Assembly: GCA_021292165.1 (NCBI GenBank) | Contig: CM037879.1 | Location: 40,206,339-40,270,338, forward strand | DNA from: Shinisaurus crocodilurus | Lineage: Eukaryota; Chordata; Lepidosauria; Squamata; Shinisauridae | Length of the DNA: 64,000 nt | Direction: 5' to 3' | Shown: positions 22,237-32,125 of the stretch, in pieces | Layout of the letters: every line of letters begins with the position of its first letter | Numbering within the stretch: position 1 is the first letter of the stretch | Position numbers and translations under genes: made by a program | The notes under the pieces: generated by a model | Told to the model about the DNA's origin: nothing | Databases searched by the model: none | What the model saw: only the letters and a program-made list of their open reading frames with translations

Positions 22237-23410
22237 GTATAGTGATATGAGGAGGGCTTTGGATAGGGGCGAATGCTCCTTTCTAGTCCTCCTCAATCTC
22301 TCAGCGGCTTTTGATACCGTTGACCACGGTATCCTCCTGGACCGCCTGGAGGGCTTGGGCTTGGGAGGCACTGTATTGCAGTGGTTCCAGTCCTTCCTCT
22401 CTGGAAGGTACCAGAGGGTAGTTCTCAGGGAGGAGGCTTCGGACCCTCGGCTGCTCACTTGTGGAGTGCCGCAGGGTTCCATCCTCTCCCCGATGTTATT
22501 CAACATCTACCTCAAGCCGCTGGGAGCTATCATCAGGAGGTTTGGGGTGCGCTGTCATCAATATGCGGATGACACGCAGCTCTACCTCTGTTTCAAGTCC
22601 TCACCGAGGTTGGCCATTGAGACCCTGTCCAAGTGCCTGGAGGCAGTGGCTGGCTGGATGGGAAGGAACATGCTGAAACTGAACCTCGACAAGACCGAGA
22701 TACTGCTGGTGGGGGACAAGGGGAGGTTAGGGGATGTTGACTTGGTGCTGAATGGGGTACATCTACCCCTGAAGGACCAGGTCCTCAGCTTGGGAGTCAT
22801 TCTAGACTCCCAGCTGTCCTTGGAGGTTCAGGTGGCAGCTGTGAGCCGGGCGGCGCTGTATCGACCCCATCTGATATGGCAGCTGCGCCCCTACCTTCCT
22901 AATCACCTGCTCCCATGAGTGGTTCATGCCTTGGTCTCCTCTCGCCTAGACTACTGTAATGCGCTCTACATGGGGTTACCCTTGAAGACGGTTCGGAAGC
23001 TACAGCTGGTACAGAACGCAACAGCTCGCCTGGTTAAAGGCAGCCGCCGGCGGGATTACATCACGCCAGTGCTGAAGGATTTGCACTGGCTACCAGTTGC
23101 TTGCCGAGCCGAATTCAAGGTGTTGGTTTTGACCTTTAAAACCCTATATGGCTCCGGTCCAGTCTATCTCAAGGAGCGTCTCCAGCAATACCAAGTGGGC
23201 CGCTCAACAAGATCTGCCACGGACGGCCTTCTCCTTGTCCCTTCAGCCAGAGCAGCTAGACTGGTGGGGACGAGGAAGAGGGCCTTTTCTGTGGCGGCCC
23301 CCGTACTGTGGAACTCTCTCCAGAGTGACCTCCGCCATGCCCCCTCTCTGCTGAGCTTCCGTCGCTCATTAAAAACCTGGTTGTTCAGGCGGGAATATGG
23401 GGTGGGTTAA
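22235..23410 (+). pseudogene. L2 reverse transcriptase ORF with one in-frame stop
   Basis: The frame reads FLVLLNLSAAFDTVDHGILL (first catalytic Asp-containing block), CGVPQGSILSPMLFNIY, then the catalytic YADD at 22562-22573, the thumb region and a TGA at 22916-22918. The same frame resumes as [45 protein letters not shown] and ends with [14 protein letters not shown]. The endonuclease and RT fingers are absent because of 5' truncation. The junction around the stop also looks shortened compared with other L2 proteins, so a small deletion is possible. No function expected. Confidence 0.88.
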
Positions 23411-23530
23411 GATTTTAAAATTTTTATATTGTTTTAAATGTATTTTATTGCTTTTATTCTGTGTACATCGCCCAGGGTGGCCGGTTGCCAGCCAGATGGG
23501 CGATAAATAAATATTAATAATAAATAAATA
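22237..23530 (+). mobile_element. L2-type LINE, 5'-truncated
   Basis: The insert starts at the reverse transcriptase core and continues to a 3' UTR with TGTGTACATCGCCCAGGGTG, GATGGGCGATAAATAAATAT and an AATAAATA tail. Its 5' edge coincides with the end of the chimeric copy at 22236. The L2 clade is indicated by FDTVDHGILLDRL, CGVPQGSILSPMLFNIY and the C-terminal [10 protein letters not shown] and LHWLPV blocks. Confidence 0.88.
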
Positions 23531-23606
23531 ATAGCTGGCTGGGCATGCTGGGAGTTGTAGGCCAAACACATCTGGGGACCCAAGGTTGGAGAACATTGGT
23601 GTAGAA
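23531..23606. mobile_element. Right half of a fold-back MITE
   Basis: GCTGGCTGGGCATGCTGGGA, GTTGTAGGCCAAACACATCT and AAGGTTGGAGAACATTGG match the right arm only. The L2 tail adjoins where the left arm should be, so the L2 insertion or a deletion removed it. Confidence 0.6.
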
Positions 23607-24225
23607 TCTACACCTACAATTTATGTTCTTTAGAAATGAAATATCTTTATGGGTTAAGCTCATATGTTTCGTTTCAGTGATAGGGAAACAGCAAGAGGGG
23701 AAGGCACTTACGTGTCTCAAACAGAAGAAAAAAATGCTCTCAGGAATCTGAGAAAACTTTTACTTTGCCCAACGTGTTTCAGAAAGAAATTTCCTTCCTC
23801 AGGGGCTGCAATTAAAGCTAAATTATAAAGCACTGTTAACATTTTGAAATATTCCTAAGAGACTTAACACACAGGAAAAGTTGCACTAATTAATATTATG
23901 CACTGAATCCACAATTTGTAACTTTTATAAAACCTAACAATTAAGAGAAATTTTCATATTAAAACTACTGTTTGATATACATTCTAATTTTTTGCATCCA
24001 CCTGCTGCTGTGTAGAAACACACCAAAAAACTTCCCATTAGTAAGACTGCTTGTAAAAAAATACCTGAGGTAAATCTAATACATCATTGCAAAACATTAT
24101 TAATGGTTTAAAACACTCCTAAAATCTATAACGTGTCTAAAAAGTTACAACAAATTCTGTACTAAGTTTCAGTGATAGTCAATGTGTGCTTACAGCCCAG
24201 ATTACACTATTGGATAACAGTTCAG
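23607..24225. other. A/T-rich spacer, parental copy of the duplicated block
   Basis: No gene. 23716-23764 is the downstream copy of the sequence at 22048-22095. Confidence 0.5.
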
Positions 24226-24728
24226 AACTGCATCCAGTTCTGGGCACCACACATTAAGAAGGATGTAGACAAACTGGAGAGGGTTCAGAGGGGGGCAACA
24301 AAGATGATCAGGGGACTGAAAACAATGCCCAATGAGGAGAGGCTGAAGGAACTGGGCATGTTTAGCCTTCAGAAGAGAAGACTGAGGGGAGATATAATAG
24401 CACCCTTCAAGTACTTGAAAGGTTGTCACACAGAGGAGGGCCAGGATCTCTTCTCGATCATCCCAGATTGCAGGACACGGAATCGTGGGCTTAAGTTACA
24501 GGAAGCCAGATTCTGCCTGGACATCAGGAAAAATTTCCTGACTGTTAGAGCAATACGCCAATGGAACCAACTACCTAGGGAGGTAGTGGGCTCTCCCACA
24601 CTGGAGGCATTCATGGTGCAGCTGGACAGACATCTGTCAGGGATGCTTTGACTTGGATTCCTGCATTGAGCAGGGGGTTGGACTCGATGGCCCCTTCCAA
24701 CTCTACTATTCTATGATTCTATGATTCT
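24226..24728 (+). mobile_element. CR1 LINE 3' fragment
   Basis: The frame at 24172-24651 encodes [20 protein letters not shown] through LKELGMFSLQKRRLRGD and RKNFLTVRAIRQWNQLPREV to the stop. Then follow the 3' UTR and the TTCTATGATTCTATGATTCT tail. The last coding block is uninterrupted. The UTR lacks the short TTGTAGG segment present in the copy at 1530-3915. Confidence 0.92.
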
Positions 24729-24781
24729 AGTTTGACATTATAACAATGACTGTTCATGTGAAAATGGATTGTTGTATCAGT

Positions 24782-25600
24782 TCTTGTACATCCTTTGTCA
24801 TAGACATTTCTTATATTCCCAGGTACCTGAGGAACAACACAAAATGCTCCTGATCTGTCACTGAGGAGTTTGTAATGCAGTGCCAGCAACCTACTGAAAA
24901 TGTTTGGAATAAACAAAGGAAAAATATTATTTCTGTCCCCAAATCTGAGATAGAGACATGGTGACAATTGCTTCAAAGCATCTTAACTTCTGAAGCTTGT
25001 TTCACTCACATAAAGTTGAAGAGGTTTTTTGTTTGTTTTTTAAACATTGACTTATTTGTATTCTGTATTTTACACTTTATTATTTTAATCATAGCTGTCC
25101 AGATGCTGCTCCAGGCCTCTGTTCAGTCAGAGATGTCAAGAGCCATATGCTACCAAATCAAAAGGGCTTTTTAATCTCTGTAGGTATCAAAACCTTTAGT
25201 GATGGCATTTTGTTAGCAGGGAACTGAAGAAGATGCCGCTGACAGATTTCCTAAGTAGTTGCGGGGCAAGCCTGTTGACGTCATTATGGACTGTGGTTTA
25301 TAGACTGATTGTCCTGAAGGGGGAAGATATTCTGTGTAGATTGAAAGGGTAAAGAGCTCTGCTTGCCTTTTAGCCTTTTAAGTGGTGCTTGGTGTCATCA
25401 CAGAACAGATGGATCTGACAAAAATAATATCTAGATTAAGCTACTTAAAAGGAATGTCAGAGTCACTAAGTCACAGATGGTTCTGAGTCGCTCCCACTTC
25501 CTTACCCCTTGTCCCCACCCCAAAGTGTAACTTTCACAATCTTCCCAACTTCTTAAAAGCAGTTCACTGTTGTTGGAGTGAGACCAAACTTTCTACAGTC
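24782..25600. other. Spacer, no feature recognised
   Basis: No gene or clear repeat. 24729-24781 is the unique flank that is duplicated at 22184-22236. Confidence 0.4.
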
Positions 25601-25603
25601 TTC

Positions 25604-25842
25604 AGAGCAGGGGAGGAGGCTGGTGACTCCTATTTCGGTAGGGCTCCTTTTCCATTATGGGTTTAGCAGGTTTTATTTGGAGCGTCGTAGGAGCTATCCA
25701 TGGTGCTTCATGGTGGGAACCTATTTTAGGGGGTGGAGTTCAGCACCACGAATAGCTCCTATGAAGCGCCAAATAAAGCCTGCAAAACCTGCAATGCAAA
25801 AGGAACCCCGCTGAAATAGGAGTCACCAGCCTCTGTTGCTCA
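25604..25842. mobile_element. Complete fold-back element (GGTGACTCCTATTTCGG type)
   Basis: The left arm GGCTGGTGACTCCTATTTCG, AGGTTTTATTTGGAGCG, GAGCTATCCATGGTGCTTCA pairs with the right arm CACGAATAGCTCCTATGAAG, CGCCAAATAAAGCCTGCAAA, GAAATAGGAGTCACCAGCCT. Six flanking bases TCAGAG appear on both outer sides, a possible target duplication. There is no open frame of interest. Confidence 0.8.
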
Positions 25843-25854
25843 GAGTTTACTTGT

Positions 25855-25878
25855 AGTGTGTGTGTGTGTGTGTGTGTC
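25855..25878 (+). repeat. TG dinucleotide microsatellite
   Basis: About eleven to twelve GT units. Confidence 0.9.
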
Positions 25879-26037
25879 TGACCTAGCAGTATCAGGACTT
25901 GGGGCTCAGCTTCACTTTCAGCCACAAACACTAGTTTGGAAATCCTTGGCTCTGCTTCTCTGCCGCAGGGAGCCTGGGTGTGATCTGCAAGGGAGATGCC
26001 GTGACACCATCCAAATATGTGGCTCACTGCTTTCTCC

Positions 26038-26305
26038 CCAGGGACGGCTCTACCGTTAGGCAGAGTGAGGCACTCATCTCAGGCAGCAAATGCTTGGAGG
26101 TGGCAGCAAGGTGTTGGAGGAGAGAGCGGCACAACATGTGGCCTGCTCTGCCCCCCAAAGCTAGCCTGCTGCCTTCAGGGGCCATGGCAGACATTGTCCC
26201 CTTGTCAGTGTTGAAGAAAGATTCAACTGCCAGCCCAGTCAGCTTCTGCGCATGGAATGGGAGAGGGCCTTGTCTTGTTCTTCACCTCAGGCAGCAAAAT
26301 AACTT
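26038..26305. repeat. Unclassified interspersed repeat, copy 2
   Basis: GACGGCTCTACCGTTAGGCA, AACTGCCAGCCCAGTCAGCT, GCATGGAATGGGAG and TTCACCTCAGGCAGCAAAAT match 130-385. The start TAGGCAGAGTGAGGCACTCA and later CTCAGGCAGCA occur twice inside the copy. Confidence 0.55.
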
Positions 26306-26524
26306 GGGCTCCCCCTGCCACTCATAATTCCCCAGTGGGAGGGTGGGTTCCAGATCACTCCACACCTTTTTGCAGCAGAGAAGTGGCAACTGGGGTTCCT
26401 GCTGAAAGTGTAGGCTAGCCTGCACATGCAGTTTTGGGTTAGGGGTGGTGCTGCTCAGCATTATGGTATTTGTCAAGAATGGATTGCGTAATGCGCTACC
26501 CAACGCCTGAGGGTCAGTTTAAGC

Positions 26525-26871
26525 CAGTGCTTCTCAATTATTTTCTGTCATGCCCCCCCTAGGAAGAAGAAAACATTTCACGCCCCCCGCGCGACTGTAA
26601 ATAGTATCATTTGTCTATAAAATTGTTATAAGTACACCTCTGCATAACACTGTATCCTTATTAACGTATAAGAGAATAAAAAAAGAAAGAAATGTGGATC
26701 AATTTACAACAAAGAATAGCTTTATTAACTGTAGCAGAAAAGATTTAAAGGAGCACAGGATTTAAAGGAACACAATATTAAAAAAAACTTTTAACTGAGG
26801 TCAAACGAGCCCCCCTTTACGGAGCCTCGCGCCCCCCCTGGGGGGCCCGCCCCACTATTTGAGAAGCACTG
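26525..26871. mobile_element. Short hAT MITE with perfect 8-bp target duplication
   Basis: The ends CAGTGCTTCTCAATTATTT and ACTATTTGAGAAGCACTG are inverted repeats. The element is flanked by GTTTAAGC on both sides (26517-26524 and 26872-26879), the 8-bp duplication typical of hAT transposons. At 347 bp there is no transposase, so it is non-autonomous. Both subterminal regions are C-run rich (ATGCCCCCCCT, CGCCCCCCGCG on one side; GCGCCCCCCCTGGGGGGCCC on the other). Confidence 0.92.
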
Positions 26872-26968
26872 GTTTAAGCAGTCGGCTGAATCAAACAGTG
26901 AAGGTATTCTTAGGTTGTACCACTTCAGGATGCAGGTGTGAAAGCTGCGTGTTTGAATGCTTCCCCAT

Positions 26969-26969
<1 letters not shown>

Positions 26970-26999
<30 letters not shown>

Positions 27000-27004
27000 G
27001 TGTG
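26970..27004 (+). repeat. TG dinucleotide microsatellite
   Basis: A GT tract with one GC interruption. Confidence 0.9.
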
Positions 27005-27352
27005 TAATCCCTGAATGTCGAAAAATAGCATGTGAGTAAGAAATATACAGGCAACCTTTTCTCTGACATCCATGCTGCTTTTCAATGTGCAACATATTTT
27101 ATTTTTGGTATCAGTGTCCAACTATGCAAGCTATCCCTCTACACACACACCCTGAAGAGGTAGTGCTAGAAGCCATCCACTGCAAGCACCCTGTGTTCCA
27201 CTTTCAAATACCCCGTTCTACTGTGCTACCATAGAACACTAAGTACCCTACCTTGCATTATAGTATCAAGATAAACCCCAGGGCTGGATCAAACTTCCAG
27301 GGAAGTATGTGGAAACAGTCTTCTTATGGTCCTACTATACCATTTCAGAATG

Positions 27353-27520
27353 TCATAGATTTCATAGATCATAGAGTTGGAAGGAGCCTACAAGGCTATC
27401 GAGTCCAACCCCCTGCTCAATGCAGGAAACTAGAGGAGGGGTCTCCCATCCAAGTAACAACCAGGCTTGACCCTGCTTAGCTTTCCACGCTCAGACAAGC
27501 TGAGCCAGCGTGAGCCACAT
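27353..27520 (-). mobile_element. 5S-rRNA-derived SINE with CR1-like tail, antisense
   Basis: Read on the minus strand, the head has AAGCTAAGCAGGGTCAAGCC, TGGTTGTTACTTGGATGGGA then GACCCCTCCTC. This matches the 3' half of 5S rRNA including its internal-promoter box C region. It is joined to a CR1 end TGCATTGAGCAGGGGGTTGG, CTCCTTCCAACTCTATGATC. It is a composite: a pol III RNA promoter fused to a LINE tail. Confidence 0.82.
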
Positions 27521-27697
27521 ATTTGGATGGTGTCAAGATATACCTGTCATAGGAAGGGATGGGAGAAAGCTTCTAGCTTAGCTTTCTCCCTGATTTGCTA
27601 GCTTTCTGCATGCATGGAGGTTTCGTCATGACGAATTTTCAGGCGTGATCTCCCATGTGGCTTCTGAGCCCGCTCTGGTCCACATAACGTCTCTTAG

Positions 27698-27790
27698 GCT
27701 GCGATCCTATACACACTTATCTGGCAATAAACCCCACTGAACCCAATGGGGCTCACGTCTCAGTAGACATCTATAGGACTGTGCTGTAAG
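27698..27790. mobile_element. Fold-back repeat (ATCCTATACACACTTA type)
   Basis: GGCTGCGATCCTATACACAC, CCCCACTGAACCCAATGGGG and AGTAGACATCTATAGGACTG form a compact hairpin centred on CACTGAACCCAATG. Confidence 0.65.
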
Positions 27791-28037
27791 TTTCTTGAAA
27801 TGAAAAAAAGTAGCCAAAATGGAAGGAGACTGAAACAAAGGAAGGCTGGCTATGGTGGGAATCTATTGATTGGTGCCCATGAAATCACCATCCTGCAATG
27901 GGCAATCCCTGCAGTGATTTCAGCATTTAGAAAATAGTTGTGATCTTGGGGGTGGGGGTGGGGATGAATGTATATGCACAGAAACGTATATGCTATTCAT
28001 GCACAGGGGCTGACACACTTCCTTGGCATGGAAAACA

Positions 28038-28068
28038 ACACACACACACACACATATATATAAAAAAT
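28038..28068 (+). repeat. CA/TA microsatellite
   Basis: A CA run followed by ATATATATA. Confidence 0.85.
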
Positions 28069-28127
28069 CTAATTGTGGGAGAAACTGTAACTGATAGATG
28101 CATCCACCCAGGCTCAGGCCTTTCAGT

Positions 28128-28295
28128 GCTTATAGATCATAGAGTTGGAAGGGGCCTACAAGGCCATCGAGTCCAGCCCCCTGCTCAATGCAGGAAACTA
28201 GAGGAGGGGTCTCCCATCCAAGTAACAACCAGGCCTGACCCTGCTTAGCTTTCCACACTCAGACAAGCTGAGCCAGCATAAGCCACAGGCTAGCT
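28128..28295 (-). mobile_element. 5S-rRNA-derived SINE with CR1-like tail, antisense (copy 2)
   Basis: It covers the same region as 27353-27520 with few differences: AGAGTTGGAAGGGGCCTACA, CCTGCTCAATGCAGGAAACT, TCTCCCATCCAAGTAACAAC and GACCCTGCTTAGCTTTCCAC. Both copies start and stop at similar points and face the same way 0.8 kb apart. Confidence 0.85.
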
Positions 28296-29140
28296 CTTAA
28301 AAGACTGGATTTGAATCCCTGTGTATCCAACCATGTTAGTGCTGAATTAGGGTTGCCAGTGGCCACCCCTTTTTTCTGATAGACTCCTCATCTTTCACAG
28401 CTATATGGCAAGCAGGTACATCATGTTCCTTTCCATGCTGGGAAAAGCTGTACCTCTTGCATTTGGCTGGTGCAGATAGGTGAGAATTTCGCTGCAGTTC
28501 ATTTTAATAAGGATTTACCAAAATGTGCAAAGCTCTTCATATCTGAGAGAGAAAGAGCTTGAGATTTTAAAAAATCAAGCATGGAAGAAAGCAAAATGGA
28601 CCATTTCACCCAACCCTACATCTAAGAACGCAATCTTCCTCCACACATACACATTATAATTTAGTACTGCAACCACTAGAGGGCAGACTGCGTATGAGCA
28701 ATATGAAAATGGTAATTTTGCTTTGTTTTGTTTTTGTACAGGATCTCTGAGTCTAATATGCCAAATCAGATAAATATTTTACAAGTGACTTTGGAAGCTT
28801 CTCTTTCCTAACAGTAGATATTATAAAGTTGAAGCCAGATGCAAGTCTACACTTCTTTGTGTTCTATTGATTTATGCCTAGGGTTGAACTTGCACTAAGC
28901 TCGACGTTTTTCATATTCTATGTTTCAAAAATGCAATCTAGTCCAAATAAAATGCTTTAATATTCCAAAATATAGGTGATGGGAGGCACACAGATGAGGC
29001 AGCCTTTAAATCCTAGGGTGTTTTTTAAAAAAATATCTCTTCATGTCACCACTAATTAGCAGCAATGCAACATTATGTTCTGGCTGGTGGTGTTTTATTG
29101 AAGCACACACATGTTCACAATGTATATCCAGGCTAGCTTT
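28296..29140. other. Spacer with CTCF-like site
   Basis: No gene. The notable site is the CTCF-like motif at 28673. A long run of A/T-rich unique sequence follows. Confidence 0.4.
28673..28686 (+). promoter_or_regulatory. CTCF-like core motif
   Basis: CCACTAGAGGGCAG matches the CTCF core consensus well, preceded by TGCAA. It lies outside recognised repeats. CTCF binds such cores to organise chromatin loops. Occupancy cannot be judged from sequence, and matches arise by chance. Confidence 0.45.
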
Positions 29141-29144
29141 TGGA

Positions 29145-29300
29145 AAATATCCTGAATAGCACTTGATGTTGTATGGCTGTTAAAGCTAAGTAGGTGTGGA
29201 CCTAATCTTTTATTGGAGAGCAGACTGCTGGAAGCCACATATAAGCTACTACTCCAAGCTTTCCAAAGAAGCATGGGATATAATAATGCATTAGATTGGC
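29145..29300 (+). mobile_element. Degenerate 5S-like SINE (tentative)
   Basis: GCTGTTAAAGCTAAGTAGGT, GGACCTAATCTTTTATTGG and AGAGCAGACTGC can be aligned by eye to the 5S-derived AAGCTAAGCAGG, GCCTGGTTAGTACTTGG, GGAGACTGC order. It then ends CATGGGATATAATAATG. Divergence is high. Confidence 0.4.
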
Positions 29301-29421
29301 AGGCATAAGACACAGGGCCTTTTTAGTGGTGACCCTGTCTTTGTGGCACTTCCATTTGGTACCAGTGGCACAATTAAATAATTTAAGAATCTGGACTTAG
29401 TGGTCTTATGGGGCATGGGGA

Positions 29422-30330
29422 GCATAAGAACATAAGAAGAGCTGTGCTGGATCAGACCAAGGTCCATCTAGTCCAGCATTCTGTTCACACAATGGCCAAG
29501 CAGCTGCCCACGGGAAACCCACAAGCGGGACATGAGTGCAACAGCACCCTCCCATCCATGCTCCCCAGAAACTGGTGTACACAGGCATACTGCCTCTGAT
29601 ACTGGAGGTAGCATATAGCCATCATGAATACTAGCTATTGATAGCCTTATCCTACATGAATTTGTCCAATCCCCTTTTAAAGCCATCCAAATTAGGGGCC
29701 ATCACTACATCTTGTGGAAGTGAATTCCATAGTTTAACTATGCACTGTACAAAGTACTTCCTTTTTTCTGTCATTTATCTCCCAGTGACTCCCACCAATC
29801 AGCTTGATGGGATAATCCTGGGTACTAGCATTATGAGGGAGGAAAAAAAATGTCTCCCTATCCACTTTCTCCACACCATGCATCATTTTGTACACCTCTA
29901 TCATATCTCCCCTTACTCTCCTCTTTCCTAAGCTAAAGAATCCCAGATGCTGTAACCTTTCCCCACAGGGGATTTTCTCCAGCCCCTTGATCATATTAGT
30001 TACCCCTTTCTGCATTTTTTTTCCTATTCTACAATATCCCTTTTTTAGGAGTGGTGACCAGAACTGTACACAGTATTCCAATTTGGTCACACCATAGATT
30101 TGTATGAGGGGAGTATGATCGTGGCAGTTCTATGTTCAATTCCTTTCCTAATTATGCCTAACATGGAGTTTGCCTTTTCCACAGCAGTTGCACACTGGGT
30201 CGACATTTTCATCAAGCTGTCCACCACAACCCCAAGATCTCTTTCTTGGTCAGTCATTGCTAGCTCAGATCCCATCAGCCTATATGTGAAATTGGGATTT
30301 TTTGCCAACTGTTTTAGATGGTAATATGTG
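29422..30330 (-). mobile_element. CR1-like LINE (second type), antisense, 5'-truncated
   Basis: The element begins at its reversed 3' tail (ATAAGAACATAAGAAGAGC), passes the 3' UTR and ends in C-terminal RT-domain coding sequence. Its tail differs from the ATTCTATG type, so it is a distinct CR1 lineage. Tail-only relatives lie at 4325, 8579 and 61632. Confidence 0.9.
29734..30320 (-). pseudogene. CR1-like ORF2 C-terminal fragment, broken
   Basis: Minus-strand frames read FTYRLMGSELAMTDQERDLG, VVVDSLMKMSTQCATAVEKA and NSMLGIIRKGIEHRTATIIL (30087-30308). The next frame reads LEYCVQFWSPLLKKGYCRIG, MIKGLEKIPCGERLQHLGFF, SLGKRRVRGDMIEVYKMMHG (29734-30090). These are the CR1 blocks after the RT core. 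A TGA where CR1s have Arg and a 1-base shift separate the two frames near 30087. No catalytic motif remains. Confidence 0.87.
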
Positions 30331-30439
30331 TTACTTCACTCACTTCAAAATCTAGTAAGCTAGCCCTGCTATGTTTGGGGACCCCTCCTGGTAAGTAGGG
30401 CCCTGGTCCTCTGTCCCAGAGTCCTGCCCTGGTGGCACC

Positions 30440-30745
30440 CTCTTTAGTTGCTATTAAATGGGTCTTAAATACAATTTTATTCTAATCTGCATTTAATTAT
30501 TGGTCTGGAATTAAAAAACTGTTATTGCTCTGCATTTTATCTTTGCTGGCCTCGATTGAGGTCTGTTAATACTTCTGTCTTAAATTGAATGTATTTCATG
30601 TGTTTTGTGTTTTATATTGCTTTTATGATGATTCTTTATGATATTGTTTTTAAATGGATTCATATTGGTTATATTCTAAGCCATTCTATGTATGCTATTT
30701 GCTTGGAAAAGCAGAATATAAATACTTAAATAACATAATATAATA
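30440..30745 (+). mobile_element. L2-type LINE 3' UTR fragment
   Basis: A T-rich UTR, then TATTCTAAGCCATTCTATGT and GCAGAATATAAATACTTAAA with an ATAATATAAT tail, shares the layout of other L2 3' ends. Not translated. Confidence 0.5.
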
Positions 30746-30824
30746 TAATGAGATATATCTGTTTTCATACCAGATACTGAAAGGAAAAAGGGGAAGAGTG
30801 CTGTTTTTATGCCCTGTTGGAAAC

Positions 30825-30887
30825 TGGATACTGGGCTAGATCAATTCACTTGGTCTGATCCAGCAGGATTCTTGATGTGTTCTTAAA
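30825..30887 (+). mobile_element. LINE/SINE tail fragment
   Basis: GGATACTGGGCTAGATCAAT, GGTCTGATCCAGCAGGATTC and TGTTCTTA are the shared end of the second CR1 type and its SINEs. Confidence 0.6.
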
Positions 30888-30909
30888 GCACCCACTTTCA
30901 GTCAGGCTG

Positions 30910-30942
<33 letters not shown>
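30910..30942 (+). repeat. TG dinucleotide microsatellite
   Basis: About fifteen GT units. Confidence 0.92.
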
Positions 30943-30943
<1 letters not shown>

Positions 30944-31106
30944 GACTTTTAAATCATCACTTTGTATATCAGCCTAATTATAAAAGAAGGTGGGGGAAGC
31001 TATCCAACATTTAATTCTAAAAATCTGAAACCCAAATTAAAAAAGGAATAGCCATTTGAGTTCATTTCTTGTAAGGAAGTCCATGAAAGTGATGATTTAT
31101 CTAGGT

Positions 31107-31244
31107 CAGCCCTCCACAACCTGGTGTCCTCCAGATGTTTTGGACTTCAACTCCCATCAGCCACAATAGCATGGGCAATAGTCAGGAATGCTGGGAGTTG
31201 TAGTCCAAAATATATGGAGGGTACCAGGTTAGGGAAGACTGACC
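31107..31244. mobile_element. Fold-back MITE
   Basis: TCAGCCCTCCACAACCTGGT pairs with ACCAGGTTAGGGAAGACTGA; TTGGACTTCAACTCCCATCA pairs with GGGAGTTGTAGTCCAAAA. CTAGG occurs just outside both ends. Confidence 0.8.
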
Positions 31245-31269
31245 TAGGAACATAAACAGACCTGGAAGA

Positions 31270-31620
31270 ATTCAAATTAAGCCTATTTCATTTAAAAAAA
31301 ACATTTTATTTAAATTTTTCAAACAATATATGTAATACAAATTTAAAAAACATACATAAAAGAAAAGAAAAAAAGATATTTAATACAGTGTACCCAACAC
31401 CTTGGGACCAAAGGTTGGTTTCTATGTCAGTAATCCATTATTATTAAATATTCCAAAAATACATCATATCTTGACATAGCATACTCCCCTTTTCCTTTAC
31501 TAATACATAATCTAAAAATACTCCCCAAATATCCTTGAACTTATTTTCCTTTAATTGTCCCTTTTGCCTATTTCAATCTTGCAAGATATTGCACAGGTCA
31601 ATTTATGTTATATTAAAGAC
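31270..31620. other. A/T-rich stretch, possible antisense LINE UTR
   Basis: It starts with TTTATTTAAATTTTTCAAAC and is strongly A/T-rich and C-poor in runs such as CATACTCCCCTTTTCC. It could be an antisense L1-like UTR. I see no coding block to confirm this. Confidence 0.3.
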
Positions 31621-31624
31621 TTTT

Positions 31625-31690
31625 GGGCTACAGTCCCATACACACTGAAGTCCCACTGGACTTAATTCTGAGCAAACGTGAACAGGATCA
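31625..31690. mobile_element. Fold-back repeat (ATCCTAT type), partial
   Basis: GGGCTACAGTCCCATACACA, AAGTCCCACTGGACTT and ATTCTGAGCAAACGTGAACA are a shortened copy. Confidence 0.45.
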
Positions 31691-31794
31691 AGCTGCATGT
31701 GCCCTTAAAATTATATTTCTCTGTATTTCCATTTATAAATCAGTTTCTAGAATGTTTAGGAAACAAAGTAAAGTAATAACATACATTTTATTAA

Positions 31795-31920
31795 GGGTGC
31801 AATCCTATGAACGTTTAAACAAAAAAAAGTCCTACAACTCCCCAGCATGGCTGGCTAGGGAATGCTGAGAAATGTAGGGCTTTTGTCTGTCTAAGCATGC
31901 ATGGGATTGTCCCCTAAGGC
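31795..31920. mobile_element. Fold-back MITE with ATCCTATG ends
   Basis: GGGTGCAATCCTATGAACGT, AAGTCCTACAACTCC, a central CAGCATGGCTGGCTAGG and the right arm GTAGGGCTTTTGTCTGTCTA, GCATGCATGGGATTGTCCCC. It is the same family as 6216 and 44113. Confidence 0.7.
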
Positions 31921-32125
31921 TGCAATCCTATACCTACCTGCCTAGGAGTAAGTCCTATTGAACTCTGCAGGACTTGCTTTTGAGTAAACATTATTATTTG
32001 GATGGGAGACCTCTCCTCTAGTTTCTTGCATTGAGCAGCGGGTTGGACTCGATAGCCTTGTAGGCTCCTTCCAACTCTCTGAAATGAAATCTCTGAAATC
32101 TATGTACAGAATTGTGCTGTAAAGT
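31918..32125. mobile_element. Fold-back repeat interrupted by a 5S-SINE/CR1 tail
   Basis: GCTGCAATCCTATACCTACC, AAGTCCTATTGAACTCTGCA and TTTTGAGTAAACATT are followed by a sense insert ATTTGGATGGGAGACCTCTC, TGCATTGAGCAGCGGGTTGG, GGCTCCTTCCAACTCTCTGA (about 31999-32095). The expected right end TGTACAGAATTGTGCTGTAA then resumes. Confidence 0.6.

Noticed and set aside
26791..27121. Thr-His repeat frames on the minus strand
   Set aside because: They are the translated TG microsatellite.
27440..27500. 5S rRNA gene candidate
   Set aside because: Only part of 5S is present, diverged, and joined to a CR1 tail; it is a SINE.
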